Shown piece by piece: positions 1 to 8,720 of a stretch of 64,000 nucleotides of DNA. The position numbers were made by a program, and so were the translations under genes. The DNA is from Planctomycetota bacterium (GTDB lineage: Bacteria; Planctomycetota; Phycisphaerae; Phycisphaerales; Phycisphaeraceae): positions 4,774,001-4,838,000 of the forward strand of contig CP066225.1 in NCBI GenBank assembly GCA_016350165.1. The letters run 5' to 3'. How positions within the stretch are numbered: position 1 is the stretch's first letter; every line of letters begins with the position of its first letter. A model generated the notes under the pieces. The model was given only the letters and a program-made list of their open reading frames with translations. It was not told the DNA's origin and made no database searches.

Positions 1-2
1 GA

Positions 3-467
3 GGAGGGAAGAGAGATTTGTACGAAGGGGGCATCCGAACTCCATTTATTGTCAAATGGCCTGGAGTAGTTAAATCAGGATCAACAAGCGAGCATATTAC
101 AGCTTTTTGGGATTTTCTACCTACAGCCTGTGAGCTAGCAAACATTGGTATTCCTGATTGGACTGATGGCATTTCGATAGTGCCAACTTTATTGAATCAA
201 GAAAAACAGCAGAAGCAACATCAATACCTATATTGGGAATTCCATGAACAGGGTGGAAAGCAGGCTATCCGGTACGGACGTTGGAAAGGTGTACGCTTGA
301 ATGTAAAAAAAGATCGTTATAGTAAAATCGAGCTATATGATCTTGTCAAAGATCCAAAAGAAGAAAATGATATATCAGACCAAAATTCGGATGTTGTAGT
401 ACAAATTTCGAAGCTATTGGAAGAAGCTCATGAACCTTCGGAGAGATTTCAGTTGTTTAGCAAATAA
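3..467 (+). CDS. Sulfatase, C-terminal part (5' end outside window)
   Basis: The reading frame is open from base 3 and encodes the end of an arylsulfatase-type enzyme, which hydrolyses sulfate esters. The frame begins GGKRDLYEGGIRTPFIVKWP, the conserved stretch after the second metal/substrate lysine block in family S1 sulfatases, followed by the usual C-terminal subdomain (WEFHEQGG, YGRWKGVR, ELYDLVKDPKEENDI). The TTG at 18 is only an internal codon; the true start and the catalytic Cys/Ser motif lie to the left of the window. About 150 bases separate its stop from the sugar ABC transporter genes on the same strand, so a shared carbohydrate role is plausible. Substrate cannot be told. Confidence 0.9.
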   Translation, partial: GGKRDLYEGGIRTPFIVKWPGVVKSGSTSEHITAFWDFLPTACELANIGIPDWTDGISIVPTLLNQEKQQKQHQYLYWEFHEQGGKQAIRYGRWKGVRLNVKKDRYSKIELYDLVKDPKEENDISDQNSDVVVQISKLLEEAHEPSERFQLFSK

Positions 468-617
468 GGTAGCGATAGTTGTTACTAAATTGTTTTACAT
501 GAATTAATGAAAACCAATAGTATTACTGTGAAGTGTAATGATGATTCTTCTTTATAGAGCAAAATAAACAGTTTGAGGTTTTAGTTTTCTATAAAGACTT
601 TATAGAACGAAAAATAT

Positions 618-2108
618 ATGAAGTATATATTTCTATCGATATTTTTAGTGTTGTTATTAGCGACGTTTGCATTGTTGAGTAGCTATCCGGAGAACAACAC
701 AACAACACCGACGTTGTATTGGGTGACAGATGCAAATCCAGCCCGTAAGGATCAGGTGGAGGGTTTTCAAGAGTGGTTGGTTAAACATAATCATGTCAAC
801 GATGATAACGAGCCAGCGGTGCAGCTGAAGCTTGATACCGCGAACCGCTCAGATGACAAGATTATCATCCAGGGTGTCTCGGGTATCGGAGGGGATATTT
901 TAGATACCTATGGCGGTACAGGTATTCGATTCTTAGGAAAGATTGGCATGCTTGATGATGTGACTGAGCATGCCAAGGCGAATGGGTATGATGTTAGCCA
1001 AACCTATGCACCGATGAAAGAGGAGCTGATGGTTAATGGGAAGCAGTACGGATTCCCATGTAATGTAGGTGCTCAGATATTCTGGGTGAACAAGGATATC
1101 CTTGAAGAACACAACCAGCCAATACCTTCACTTAACTGGACGGTCGAAGAATTCGAGAAGTTGGGCAAGGCTTACATTAAGAGCGCCAATAAACCCGGTG
1201 AGCGTCAAAAAAACTTCTATATGGATCGTATCGATCTGATTCTGATTTACAGAAGTATGGGTTTTTCGAGTTTTAATGAGACCTTAACGGCCACGCAATA
1301 CAACGACGAGCGTTTTATAAAATCACTACGTTTATTGCACAAATGGACGTATGAAGACCGGATCCTGCCCAGTGCTTCGGACATTGCATCCTTCAATTCG
1401 CAGCAAGGTTATGGCGGAGCCAATTTGCAATTATTCTATCGTGGTAATTATGCCATGATACAAACCGGGCGTTATGCACTGATTCAGCTAAGAAAGTTTG
1501 GCGCGATGAATTTGGCGGCAGTGCGTCCACCTTACCTTGATTATCCCAATACGGTAGTTGGAACACGATCGGCTGTTGTTTATGTTGCAGGTAAGCATAA
1601 AGAATATGCAAAACTCTTTCTCGCATATCTTGCAAGCGAAGATTACAACATGCGTATTGTTAAAACAGCTGACGCATTGCCTCCGAATCCCGAATACACA
1701 AAAGTAGAAGAGTTCCTGAAACCCAAGGATTATCCTAACGAATGGGGTTGCCACGAAGTCTTTTCAGATGCCGCTAATGAGATTGGTATCGGTTATGTCT
1801 ACAGCCCGTATGTTCTTCGGCAGCAGATGAATCGTTACGAAGGCGATGCGATTAATGCGGTCATGTCCAATCGTATGAGCGCTGAAAAGGCAGCATCGCA
1901 ATTGCAGCAGCAAGTGATGGCTGATATCAAGCATAACGTTAATCTGAAAAAATATGCATTACCTGAGTTGGTAGAGCAATATCACAAGGACGTTGAATTG
2001 CAGAACAAAATAGATGAGCTGAAGAAGCAGGGAAAGAAAATACCGCTTTCCTATATCAAAAATCCGTTTTACCGTAAGTATTACCAAGACAAGGGAATGG
2101 TGGAGTAG
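618..2108 (+). CDS. Sugar ABC transporter, extracellular solute-binding protein
   Basis: 496 residues. A hydrophobic N-terminal stretch (residues 4-22) forms a signal peptide or membrane anchor. The rest fits family 1 solute-binding proteins: an early segment with GFQEWLVKHN, a central ligand-binding lobe (GGANLQLFYRGNYAMIQTGR, typical of the sugar-binding cleft) and a helical C-terminus. It would capture an oligosaccharide outside the cytoplasmic membrane and deliver it to the permeases encoded 9 bases downstream, with which it clearly forms an operon. The sequence does not show the sugar. Neighbouring sulfatases suggest a desulfated glycan product. No ATPase gene follows, so a shared MsmK/UgpC-type ATPase elsewhere in the genome is presumed. 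Confidence 0.88.
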   Translation: MKYIFLSIFLVLLLATFALLSSYPENNTTTPTLYWVTDANPARKDQVEGFQEWLVKHNHVNDDNEPAVQLKLDTANRSDDKIIIQGVSGIGGDILDTYGGTGIRFLGKIGMLDDVTEHAKANGYDVSQTYAPMKEELMVNGKQYGFPCNVGAQIFWVNKDILEEHNQPIPSLNWTVEEFEKLGKAYIKSANKPGERQKNFYMDRIDLILIYRSMGFSSFNETLTATQYNDERFIKSLRLLHKWTYEDRILPSASDIASFNSQQGYGGANLQLFYRGNYAMIQTGRYALIQLRKFGAMNLAAVRPPYLDYPNTVVGTRSAVVYVAGKHKEYAKLFLAYLASEDYNMRIVKTADALPPNPEYTKVEEFLKPKDYPNEWGCHEVFSDAANEIGIGYVYSPYVLRQQMNRYEGDAINAVMSNRMSAEKAASQLQQQVMADIKHNVNLKKYALPELVEQYHKDVELQNKIDELKKQGKKIPLSYIKNPFYRKYYQDKGMVE

Positions 2109-2117
2109 GCCCATATT

Positions 2118-3620
2118 ATGGCAGTAAAAGGATCAAAATACAGACAATTGTTTACCGGTTTGGCATTCATTGGGCCCAACATTGCTGGTGTTTTTACATT
2201 TGTGATTTTTCCAGTTTTGTTTGCGATCCTCTTGGCTTTTTCCAACTGGGATTTGACTAAGCATAATATCTTTAAAGATGAACCATTATACTTTGTAGGT
2301 TTAGATAATTTCACTAGGTTGTTTAACGAAGGTGATTTTGTCAGATTCCTGCTGAATACATTGTTCCTGATGATGGGGATTCCGTTCTGCGTTGCCGGTT
2401 CACTTTTTTGTGCCATGATGCTGAACAAGGACAATCGTGGTGGCGGCGGAAAAATCTATCTATACCTTACAGCATCGGCATTGCTGTTTGTTGGCTGCAT
2501 CATGCTCACGCTGGTTGGCATGGGTGCGAGTGCCATGACCTTGTTGCTTGCAGGTGTAGGCGGTACCGTTCTGATTAGTGGGCTTGGTTTTGGCCAGACC
2601 ATCTTCAGGACACTGTTTTATATGCCACACTTCACCACAGGTGTTGCGACATATCTTTTGTGGAAAAAGCTTTACGACCCTTATGACGGGCCGATTAACA
2701 ATGTCTTGAATCCGGTACTCGGTTACGTGGAAGCGGGCGTTAAGGTTGCGCCATCACCGATCGTCTACATGATGCATTTAGCATTAGTCGTGGTTGTTCC
2801 AGTGATGTTTGCTTTTGTATTAAAGCGTGTGTATCGCTGGTGGCAGGATGGCGATCTGGGCAGTCAGGGAGCGTTTGTAACGATCCTGATTACCTGCATC
2901 CCGATTGCTGTTTTAGTCATGAAATTCAGTGGGTTCGTTCATTGGACTGGCAAGCTTGAGGCTGTTGCGATAGGCGGGGCATCCGTTGTGATGTTGTTGC
3001 TGTTTGCGATTAAATGGTGGAACGGTAAGCCATTCCAGATTGTGGAAGGCATGTATGGCTTTGGATCAGCATTGGCGTTCTCTTTGTTAATGCTCGTTCT
3101 GATGTTTATTGCGATTGGCTTGTCAATGGTCGTTGGCAATCTTCCGGAGATGGCACAAAGTGGACTTGAAGCACCTCACTGGTTGACGGATTATCATTGG
3201 GCCAAGCCTTCGTTGATGATTATGGGCTTCTGGGCGGCAATTGGCTCAAACAACATGCTGCTTTATCTGGCAGCGCTCACGAACGTTCCTAAAGGTTTAT
3301 ATGAAGCGGCCGAGATCGATGGAGCAGGGCGTTTCCAGACGTTTTGGAATGTCACTTGGCCTCAGCTCGCACCAACAACGTTCTTTATTGCAGTGATGTC
3401 AACCATTGGTGGTTTACAAGGTGGATTTGAAGCTGCAAGAACAATGACAGAGGGCGGCCCTTCAGGCGCAACAACCACGCTCAGTTATTACATCTACATG
3501 GAAGGCTTCCAAACCGGTCGTCTTTCATTTTCCGCTGCGTTGGCGTGGGCACTGTTTATTTTAGTCTTTACGATCACTCTTTTTAATTGGAAGTTTGGTA
3601 ATCGTTATGTCAACGATTGA
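2118..3620 (+). CDS. Sugar ABC transporter permease, MalF/UgpA type, enlarged
   Basis: 500 residues of integral membrane protein. The N-terminal helix (FIGPNIAGVFTFVIFPVLF) and the cytoplasmic EAA loop near the C-terminus (EAAEIDGAGRFQTFWNVTWP) identify it as an inner-membrane permease of the carbohydrate-uptake type. Typical members have about 300 residues and six helices. Here extra hydrophobic segments are inserted at about residues 112-155 and 215-345, so it probably has ten or more helices. It differs from E. coli MalF, whose extra length is a periplasmic loop. The gene lies 9 bases after the binding-protein gene, and its 3' end overlaps the second permease. Confidence 0.87.
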   Translation: MAVKGSKYRQLFTGLAFIGPNIAGVFTFVIFPVLFAILLAFSNWDLTKHNIFKDEPLYFVGLDNFTRLFNEGDFVRFLLNTLFLMMGIPFCVAGSLFCAMMLNKDNRGGGGKIYLYLTASALLFVGCIMLTLVGMGASAMTLLLAGVGGTVLISGLGFGQTIFRTLFYMPHFTTGVATYLLWKKLYDPYDGPINNVLNPVLGYVEAGVKVAPSPIVYMMHLALVVVVPVMFAFVLKRVYRWWQDGDLGSQGAFVTILITCIPIAVLVMKFSGFVHWTGKLEAVAIGGASVVMLLLFAIKWWNGKPFQIVEGMYGFGSALAFSLLMLVLMFIAIGLSMVVGNLPEMAQSGLEAPHWLTDYHWAKPSLMIMGFWAAIGSNNMLLYLAALTNVPKGLYEAAEIDGAGRFQTFWNVTWPQLAPTTFFIAVMSTIGGLQGGFEAARTMTEGGPSGATTTLSYYIYMEGFQTGRLSFSAALAWALFILVFTITLFNWKFGNRYVND

Positions 3621-4488
3621 ATCTACAAAAGAATTAATGCGCAAGCCAGCGAAGCGCAGCCGCAAGATCTTTATTCAAAAGTTCCTCAATACAGGTATTT
3701 TGAATGTTTTTCTAACGATCTTAAGCATGCTTCTGATACTGCCCTTTATTTGGATGTTGCTGACAAGTGTCAAGCCACTTTCAGAAGTAGGGACAGATAG
3801 TTGGATACCCTCAACTTGGCAGTGGCATAATTATCTTGATGTTTTTGATGCGATTCCATATGCACGCTATTACTGCAATTCGCTGTTGATTGCGACATGG
3901 ATTACATTTTTGCAAGTTACAACCAGCGCGCTTGCGGCTTTTAGCTTCTCACGTTTGGAATGGCCAGGAAGAGACAAGGTATTTATGTTGTATCTTTCTA
4001 CCATGATGTTGCCCGGTCTGGTGATGATGATTCCGAACTATCAGATCATGATCCAGCTTGGTCTGGTTGATTCGATTGCAGGACTTATTTTACCGGGTGC
4101 GTTCTCAGCGTTTGGTACATTCCTGCTGCGGCAGTTTATGTTGTCGATCCCGAGCAGTCTTGATGAAGCTGCGGAGATTGACGGTGCAAGCAAATGGCGT
4201 TTGTTTTGGGATATTATTTTGCCACTTTCTCGTCCGGGTGTTATCGCGCTTGCAATTTTTACATTCGTAGGAAATTATCATAGCTTCTTTTGGCCATTGG
4301 TTATGCTCAAAAGTCAGCATAAATACACTTTGCCTATCGGGTTGCTTTATTTTGATTCATCAGCAGGTCAGGAAACCAATTTACTTATGGCTGCAGTAGT
4401 AATGTCTGTGATCCCTTTAGTATTTGTATACGTTATTCTTCAAAAGCAACTCGTAGCCGGTATACAACTTGGAGCAGTCAAAGGGTAA
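3607..4488 (+). CDS. Sugar ABC transporter permease, MalG/UgpE type
   Basis: About 293 residues with six predicted helices and the EAA loop EAAEIDGASKWRLFWDIILP near residue 200, as in inner-membrane permeases of the MalG type. It would pair with the preceding permease to form the transport channel. I chose ATG at 3607, which overlaps the upstream stop by 14 bases (translational coupling). An in-frame TTG at 3595 would add four residues. The C-terminus (KQLVAGIQLGAVKG) is the family's standard ending. No nucleotide-binding subunit follows; the next 200 bases hold no gene. Confidence 0.9.
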   Translation: MSTIESTKELMRKPAKRSRKIFIQKFLNTGILNVFLTILSMLLILPFIWMLLTSVKPLSEVGTDSWIPSTWQWHNYLDVFDAIPYARYYCNSLLIATWITFLQVTTSALAAFSFSRLEWPGRDKVFMLYLSTMMLPGLVMMIPNYQIMIQLGLVDSIAGLILPGAFSAFGTFLLRQFMLSIPSSLDEAAEIDGASKWRLFWDIILPLSRPGVIALAIFTFVGNYHSFFWPLVMLKSQHKYTLPIGLLYFDSSAGQETNLLMAAVVMSVIPLVFVYVILQKQLVAGIQLGAVKG

Positions 4489-4689
4489 ATTATCATTATT
4501 ATTCGTTTAATTTTGTCTTATGTTTTCCGATTGCTTAAACGCGCAATCGAAAAAATAGTAAGTTTAGGTTGGGCGATTACAGATTAAACATTAGGTAATA
4601 CAATCAGTACTATTGGACTAAATTAGGTTGGATTATTTATCCAAGTTGACTTTGTTATCTTAACTTATTAATTAAGGATTTCTTGTAAG

Positions 4690-6192
4690 ATGTCAAATTT
4701 TGATATTAGCTGTAATCAACCAAATATTATTTATATTCTAGCGGATGATCTTGGTTATGGTGATGTATCTTGCTATAACCCTGATGGTAAAATTCATACT
4801 CCCAATCTTGATCGTTTAGCCAAGCAAGGCAAACGTTTTACAAATGCTCATGCAAATTCAGCGGTATGCACCCCAACTCGCTATGGCATAATCACCGGAC
4901 GCTATTGTTGGCGTTCAGAACTCAAATCCAGCGTTATTGGAGGATATACTCCAGCCCTAATCGAAAATGATCGTATGACCGTTGCCTCATTCCTCAAAGA
5001 CAATGGCTACCAAACAGCTTGTATTGGCAAATGGCATTTGGGCATGGACTGGACTCAACAGAACGGTGAGAAAGTCAAAGACTATAAAGGCTTCACGGAA
5101 ATTAACAATATTGACTTTAATCACCCAATCGAAAATGGGCCAACGACAAATGGCTTTGATTACTACTATGGCATTAGTGGTTCGCTCGACATGCCACCAT
5201 ATGCTTACATTGAAAATGATGCTGTCACTGAAATACCCGACCGCACAACCAAAATGATGGGGGGAAAAGAATTTTGGCGTGAAGGTTGGACCGCTCCTAA
5301 TTTTAAGCATGTTGAGGTACTTGAGCACTTAACTGATAGAGCTATCGATTACATCGCTGATCAAGCCAAATCACGAGCCCCTTTCTTTTTATATCTTCCA
5401 CTACCAGCACCTCATGGCCCTATCCTTCCTACCGAAAAGTATATTGGGGCAAGCAACACAAACTTATACGGTGATTTCGTAGTTATGATGGATGATATGA
5501 TTGGCCGTATTCTTGATTCGATCGACAACGCCAACATCACAGAAAACACAATCATTGTTTTCACCAGCGATAATGGCTGCTCTCCAATCGCAAACTTCAA
5601 AGAACTAGCCGAAGCCGACCATTCGCCAAGTTATAAATTTCGTGGCCACAAAGCTGATATTTACGAAGGTGGTCATCGCATCCCATTCATTGTCCGCTGG
5701 CCTGCAAAAGTAGAAGCTGACACTATCGACAATGGCATCATCTGCTTAACAGATTTGCTTCGCACTTGCTCCGATATGCTCGATACCTCTTTGCCCGACA
5801 ATGCAGGCGAGGATAGCTTCAGTTTCCTTCCACGACTCACCGACTCTTCCGAGGATACACTCACGCGACCATACACCGTTCTGCACTCATTCAACGGTTC
5901 GTTCGCAATCCGTATGGATGACTGGAAACTGGAAATGTGCCCGGGCTCAGGCGGATGGAGTTTCCCCTATCCTGGAAGCGACGACGAAGCTGATCTTCCA
6001 TTGATCCAACTCTACAACCTTGCTGATGACATCAGCGAACAGCATAACTTACAACATCTCTACCCTGACAAGGTGAGTATTATGAAAAAGCAATTAGCAG
6101 AATGCATTGAAATGGGCCGTAGCACACCGGGTGAAAGGCAGCAGAACTCGCCAACTGACGAAGGGTGGCCTGGTATCGAATGGCTTCACTGA
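4690..6192 (+). CDS. Sulfatase, Cys-type, without signal peptide
   Basis: 500 residues, family S1 sulfatase. Metal ligands D19-D20 lie in YILADDLGYGD. The catalytic motif is C60-T-P-T-R, followed by TGRYCW. The Cys would be converted to formylglycine, which needs an aerobic FGE-type or radical-SAM maturase encoded elsewhere. IGKWHLG, HGPILP, FTSDNGCSP and DIYEGGHRIPFIVRWP are the other conserved blocks. The protein begins MSNFDISCNQPNIIYILADD with no signal peptide, so it probably acts in the cytoplasm on imported sulfated oligosaccharides, consistent with the importer genes 200 bases upstream. The substrate position is unknown. Confidence 0.93.
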   Translation: MSNFDISCNQPNIIYILADDLGYGDVSCYNPDGKIHTPNLDRLAKQGKRFTNAHANSAVCTPTRYGIITGRYCWRSELKSSVIGGYTPALIENDRMTVASFLKDNGYQTACIGKWHLGMDWTQQNGEKVKDYKGFTEINNIDFNHPIENGPTTNGFDYYYGISGSLDMPPYAYIENDAVTEIPDRTTKMMGGKEFWREGWTAPNFKHVEVLEHLTDRAIDYIADQAKSRAPFFLYLPLPAPHGPILPTEKYIGASNTNLYGDFVVMMDDMIGRILDSIDNANITENTIIVFTSDNGCSPIANFKELAEADHSPSYKFRGHKADIYEGGHRIPFIVRWPAKVEADTIDNGIICLTDLLRTCSDMLDTSLPDNAGEDSFSFLPRLTDSSEDTLTRPYTVLHSFNGSFAIRMDDWKLEMCPGSGGWSFPYPGSDDEADLPLIQLYNLADDISEQHNLQHLYPDKVSIMKKQLAECIEMGRSTPGERQQNSPTDEGWPGIEWLH

Positions 6193-6349
6193 AGTATTAT
6201 TTCGTGATATCTATAAACAATTTATGCCATTTTGAGATTAATGTTAATGCTGTCAGAATATCCAGAGTTATTTTATATGAGTCAATAAAAGTATTGCAAA
6301 TCGTGTTTGAACTATAGAACCATCAATAATACTTTTAGATGAATCAACA

Positions 6350-6610
6350 CTACAATTTTTCGATTTTATCAGCATCGAGCAATGTACCAAGCATATTAAC
6401 CGGCATAAGTTCCTTCTGATTAGTTTCGGCATACCAACCTGTGTTATGTACGATTGTATGAAGAAGGTTTTGCTCATGCTTTAAATATTTGCAGATCTTT
6501 TAATTCTCTGCGATGATCTTTTAGCAGCACCTAATGACATTGTAACTATGTTAATCAGGATAGAAATAACAACAAAAATAACCATTAAAATGAATGCGTT
6601 TTACTGTACG
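6350..6610 (-). pseudogene. Decayed third copy of the pseudopilin-like gene
   Basis: Read on the minus strand, bases 6600 down to about 6480 translate as NAFILMVIFVVISI..., then SLGAAKRSSQRIKRSANI, then a stop. This matches the N-terminus of the two intact genes at 6732 and 7712 (NAFTLIELLVVISI..., ALGAARRSAQQIKNSANI). After the stop the match goes on with SMSKTFFIQS (compare SVSQAFFIHS). A frameshift follows, then HNTGWYAET (compare NNGWYAGVN). The frame ends at a TAG at 6350-6352. The start codon region is also degraded. It is therefore a truncated, frameshifted remnant of the same family. Confidence 0.75.
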
Positions 6611-6671
6611 CGATATTATAATTTCCGTGGTGTATTGAGTAATATGTGATATGTCGTTAAAGATAGAAATG

Positions 6672-6712
6672 AATAAAGAAGACAAAGCCCATTTGACTAT
6701 GTCTTCTTTATT
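6672..6712 (-). terminator. Hairpin terminator after pseudopilin-like gene
   Basis: Thirteen-base perfect stem (6672-6684 with 6700-6712, AATAAAGAAGACA and its complement) just downstream of the stop of the minus-strand gene at 6732. The loop-proximal sequence resembles that of the terminator at 7657. Confidence 0.6.
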
Positions 6713-6731
6713 TATAGATTGTAAGTGTAGA

Positions 6732-7592
6732 TTAATCTGCGCCCCATTCCCATACAGTGCCGCCCGTATGAGCAATGATCATTGCGGCGTTCTTCTGGGA
6801 TATTTGAGGTATGCTCCAATCATTGCCGGGAGCACCACGATGGAAAATGTTATCGTCATATTCAGAAACATGACCGTCAAAGCTTAACTTGCCCGCACTA
6901 ACCAATGAAGTTCTTTGAAGTTCAACATGATTGTCACTAAATGCGATTGAGCCAATCCAGCGAGGTTCACCTTTACTCCATACACTTCTATGTGTAATAG
7001 GGTTATTTCGTTGTACTCCAACTCCCCCATATAATCTATCCGAAACAGTAATTGATCGAGAACTTGCTGAATCTCTCCATTCAGACAGTAGCCCTTTTAG
7101 GATTGTGCTATCTGTTGAAAGCTGGGGAACGGCATATGAGTTGAATTTAGGGTGATTGCTACCATTATAATCATATGATTGACCGTGCACATATTCGGTT
7201 ACGTTTTCATTGATTTCACCTGGACAGTAAAGAGCATCGCCAGACATATATCCACCATTTAAAAGGATCATAAATCTGGCAGCAACTGTTGAGCCTGCAA
7301 AAGCACTTCGGTTACTATCAGAGAAATTTACGATTTCGGTATCATCAACAAATGTGTCGTTAACACTATCAAAATTTATCGTAGTATTGACGCCTGCATA
7401 CCAGCCGTTATTGCCTTGAGAATGGATGAAGAATGCCTGACCTACACTACGAATGTTTGCAGAATTCTTCATTTGCTGGGCAGATTTTCTCGCCGCGGCT
7501 AATGCTGGCAAAAGTATACCGATCAGAAGAGCGACGATCGAGATAACAACTAAAAGCTCAATTAATGTAAATGCATTTTTTCTATCTGTCAT
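6732..7592 (-). CDS. Prepilin-type N-terminal cleavage/methylation protein
   Basis: 286 residues. The N-terminus carries a type IV pseudopilin signal: a short charged leader (MTDRKNA), then FTLIELLVVISIVALLIGIL, followed by the LLPALAAARKSAQ helix. PilD-like peptidase would cut before F8. The remainder is a globular extracytoplasmic domain with SDNHVELQRTS near the C-terminus, the counterpart of the DGHV motif in the large planctomycete family of such proteins (DUF1559-like group). Function is not established for the family. A closely related gene lies 119 bases upstream and a decayed copy about 120 bases downstream. The neighbourhood is polysaccharide degradation, so a role at the cell surface is possible. 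Confidence 0.85.
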   Translation of the reverse strand: MTDRKNAFTLIELLVVISIVALLIGILLPALAAARKSAQQMKNSANIRSVGQAFFIHSQGNNGWYAGVNTTINFDSVNDTFVDDTEIVNFSDSNRSAFAGSTVAARFMILLNGGYMSGDALYCPGEINENVTEYVHGQSYDYNGSNHPKFNSYAVPQLSTDSTILKGLLSEWRDSASSRSITVSDRLYGGVGVQRNNPITHRSVWSKGEPRWIGSIAFSDNHVELQRTSLVSAGKLSFDGHVSEYDDNIFHRGAPGNDWSIPQISQKNAAMIIAHTGGTVWEWGAD

Positions 7593-7656
7593 ATGAATAG
7601 TTCCGATATGCTATGTAATTATAGCTAAATGTAGTTAAATAGAATATGAAATATTA

Positions 7657-7690
7657 TAAAAGACAAAGCTCATCTGGCTTTGTCTTTCTT
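7657..7690 (-). terminator. Hairpin terminator
   Basis: Stem AAAGACAAAGC (7659-7669) with GCTTTGTCTTT (7677-7687); on the minus strand it is followed by a T-rich stretch. It lies just downstream of the stop of the gene at 7712. Confidence 0.6.
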
Positions 7691-7711
7691 ATAAAAAATG
7701 ATCAATTTAAA

Positions 7712-8593
7712 TTAGTCTACTTTCCATTCCCAGACTGGGCCCCAAGGTCCATTGATAACCATATTGGCGTTTTTGTTCCATACTTTTTCTACAGCATTCC
7801 AATCGTTGCCGGGCGCTCCGCGATGAAAAATATTGTCATCGTATTTGGACGTATAATTGCCAAAACTAAGTTTGCCAGCTTCTAATAAGGAAGTACGATG
7901 AAGTTCGACATGATTGTCATTAAAAGCAATCGATCCAATCCATCTTGGTTCGCCTTTACTCCACACACTTCTATGTGTGCTTGGAATTTTACTATCAACG
8001 CCTAGGCCGCCGTACAAACGGTCAGAGACTGTGATTGCTTTTGAGCTCGCTGAATCTCTCCATTCACCAGCGAGACCGTCTAGAGCACCATTGTCAGTAG
8101 AAACACTTTGAGCCAATTGCGCTGTGGCGTATGAATTGAATTTGCCGGGCCTATCAGAACTCTGATCCTGGCCATATATAACATTGGGTTCCCAAATTTC
8201 GAGATCTTCGTTTATTTCGCCGGGGCAAAAAAGAGCATCGCCAGCCATGTAGGAGCCGTTGAGCAATATCATGAATCGTCCTTGGACAGTTGAACCGGCA
8301 ATAGTGTCAAATGGTGTTTCAAAATTTTCGATCATATCATTGTCAACAAAAGTGGCTGGCGCATTACCGGGTACAAGACCGCTTGATTCAATCCCTGCAT
8401 ACCATCCGTTATTGCCTTGTGAATGGATGAAGAATGCTTGGCTAACACTGCGAATGTTAGCAGAATTTTTAATCTGTTGAGCAGATCTTCTCGCAGCACC
8501 TAATGCTGGCAAAAGTATACCGATCAGAAGAGCGATAATAGAAATTACAACTAGAAGCTCAATTAGTGTGAATGCTTTTTTGCTGTGTATCAT
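7712..8593 (-). CDS. Prepilin-type N-terminal cleavage/methylation protein (paralogue)
   Basis: 293 residues, paralogous to the gene at 6732 along its whole length. Shared blocks include FTLIELLVVISI, SANIRSVSQAFFIHSQGNNG, RFMILLNG, GDALFCPGEINE, EWRDSASSKAITVSDRLYGG, HRSVWSKGEPRWIGSIAF and DDNIFHRGAPGNDW. The leader is MIHSKKA and the predicted cleavage is before F8. The globular part would be outside the cytoplasmic membrane. The pair plainly arose by tandem duplication; loop regions (residues 65-90 and 125-165) differ most. No biochemical function can be assigned from sequence. Confidence 0.85.
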   Translation of the reverse strand: MIHSKKAFTLIELLVVISIIALLIGILLPALGAARRSAQQIKNSANIRSVSQAFFIHSQGNNGWYAGIESSGLVPGNAPATFVDNDMIENFETPFDTIAGSTVQGRFMILLNGSYMAGDALFCPGEINEDLEIWEPNVIYGQDQSSDRPGKFNSYATAQLAQSVSTDNGALDGLAGEWRDSASSKAITVSDRLYGGLGVDSKIPSTHRSVWSKGEPRWIGSIAFNDNHVELHRTSLLEAGKLSFGNYTSKYDDNIFHRGAPGNDWNAVEKVWNKNANMVINGPWGPVWEWKVD

Positions 8594-8720
8594 AGTAGTT
8601 TGTTCCGATATATTATATATGATTTAGAGAAGATGTAGTTACAAAATTATAAAAATGAAGTTGCGACTAACGTTATTTATTTGACAATCCAGGCGTAAGT
8701 GTGAAGTTTAATTCACATAG

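Noticed and set aside
4529-4556. Hairpin CGATTGC...GCAATCG after the ABC permease genes as a terminator
   Set aside because: The stem is short and followed by A rather than T on the coding strand; not convincing.
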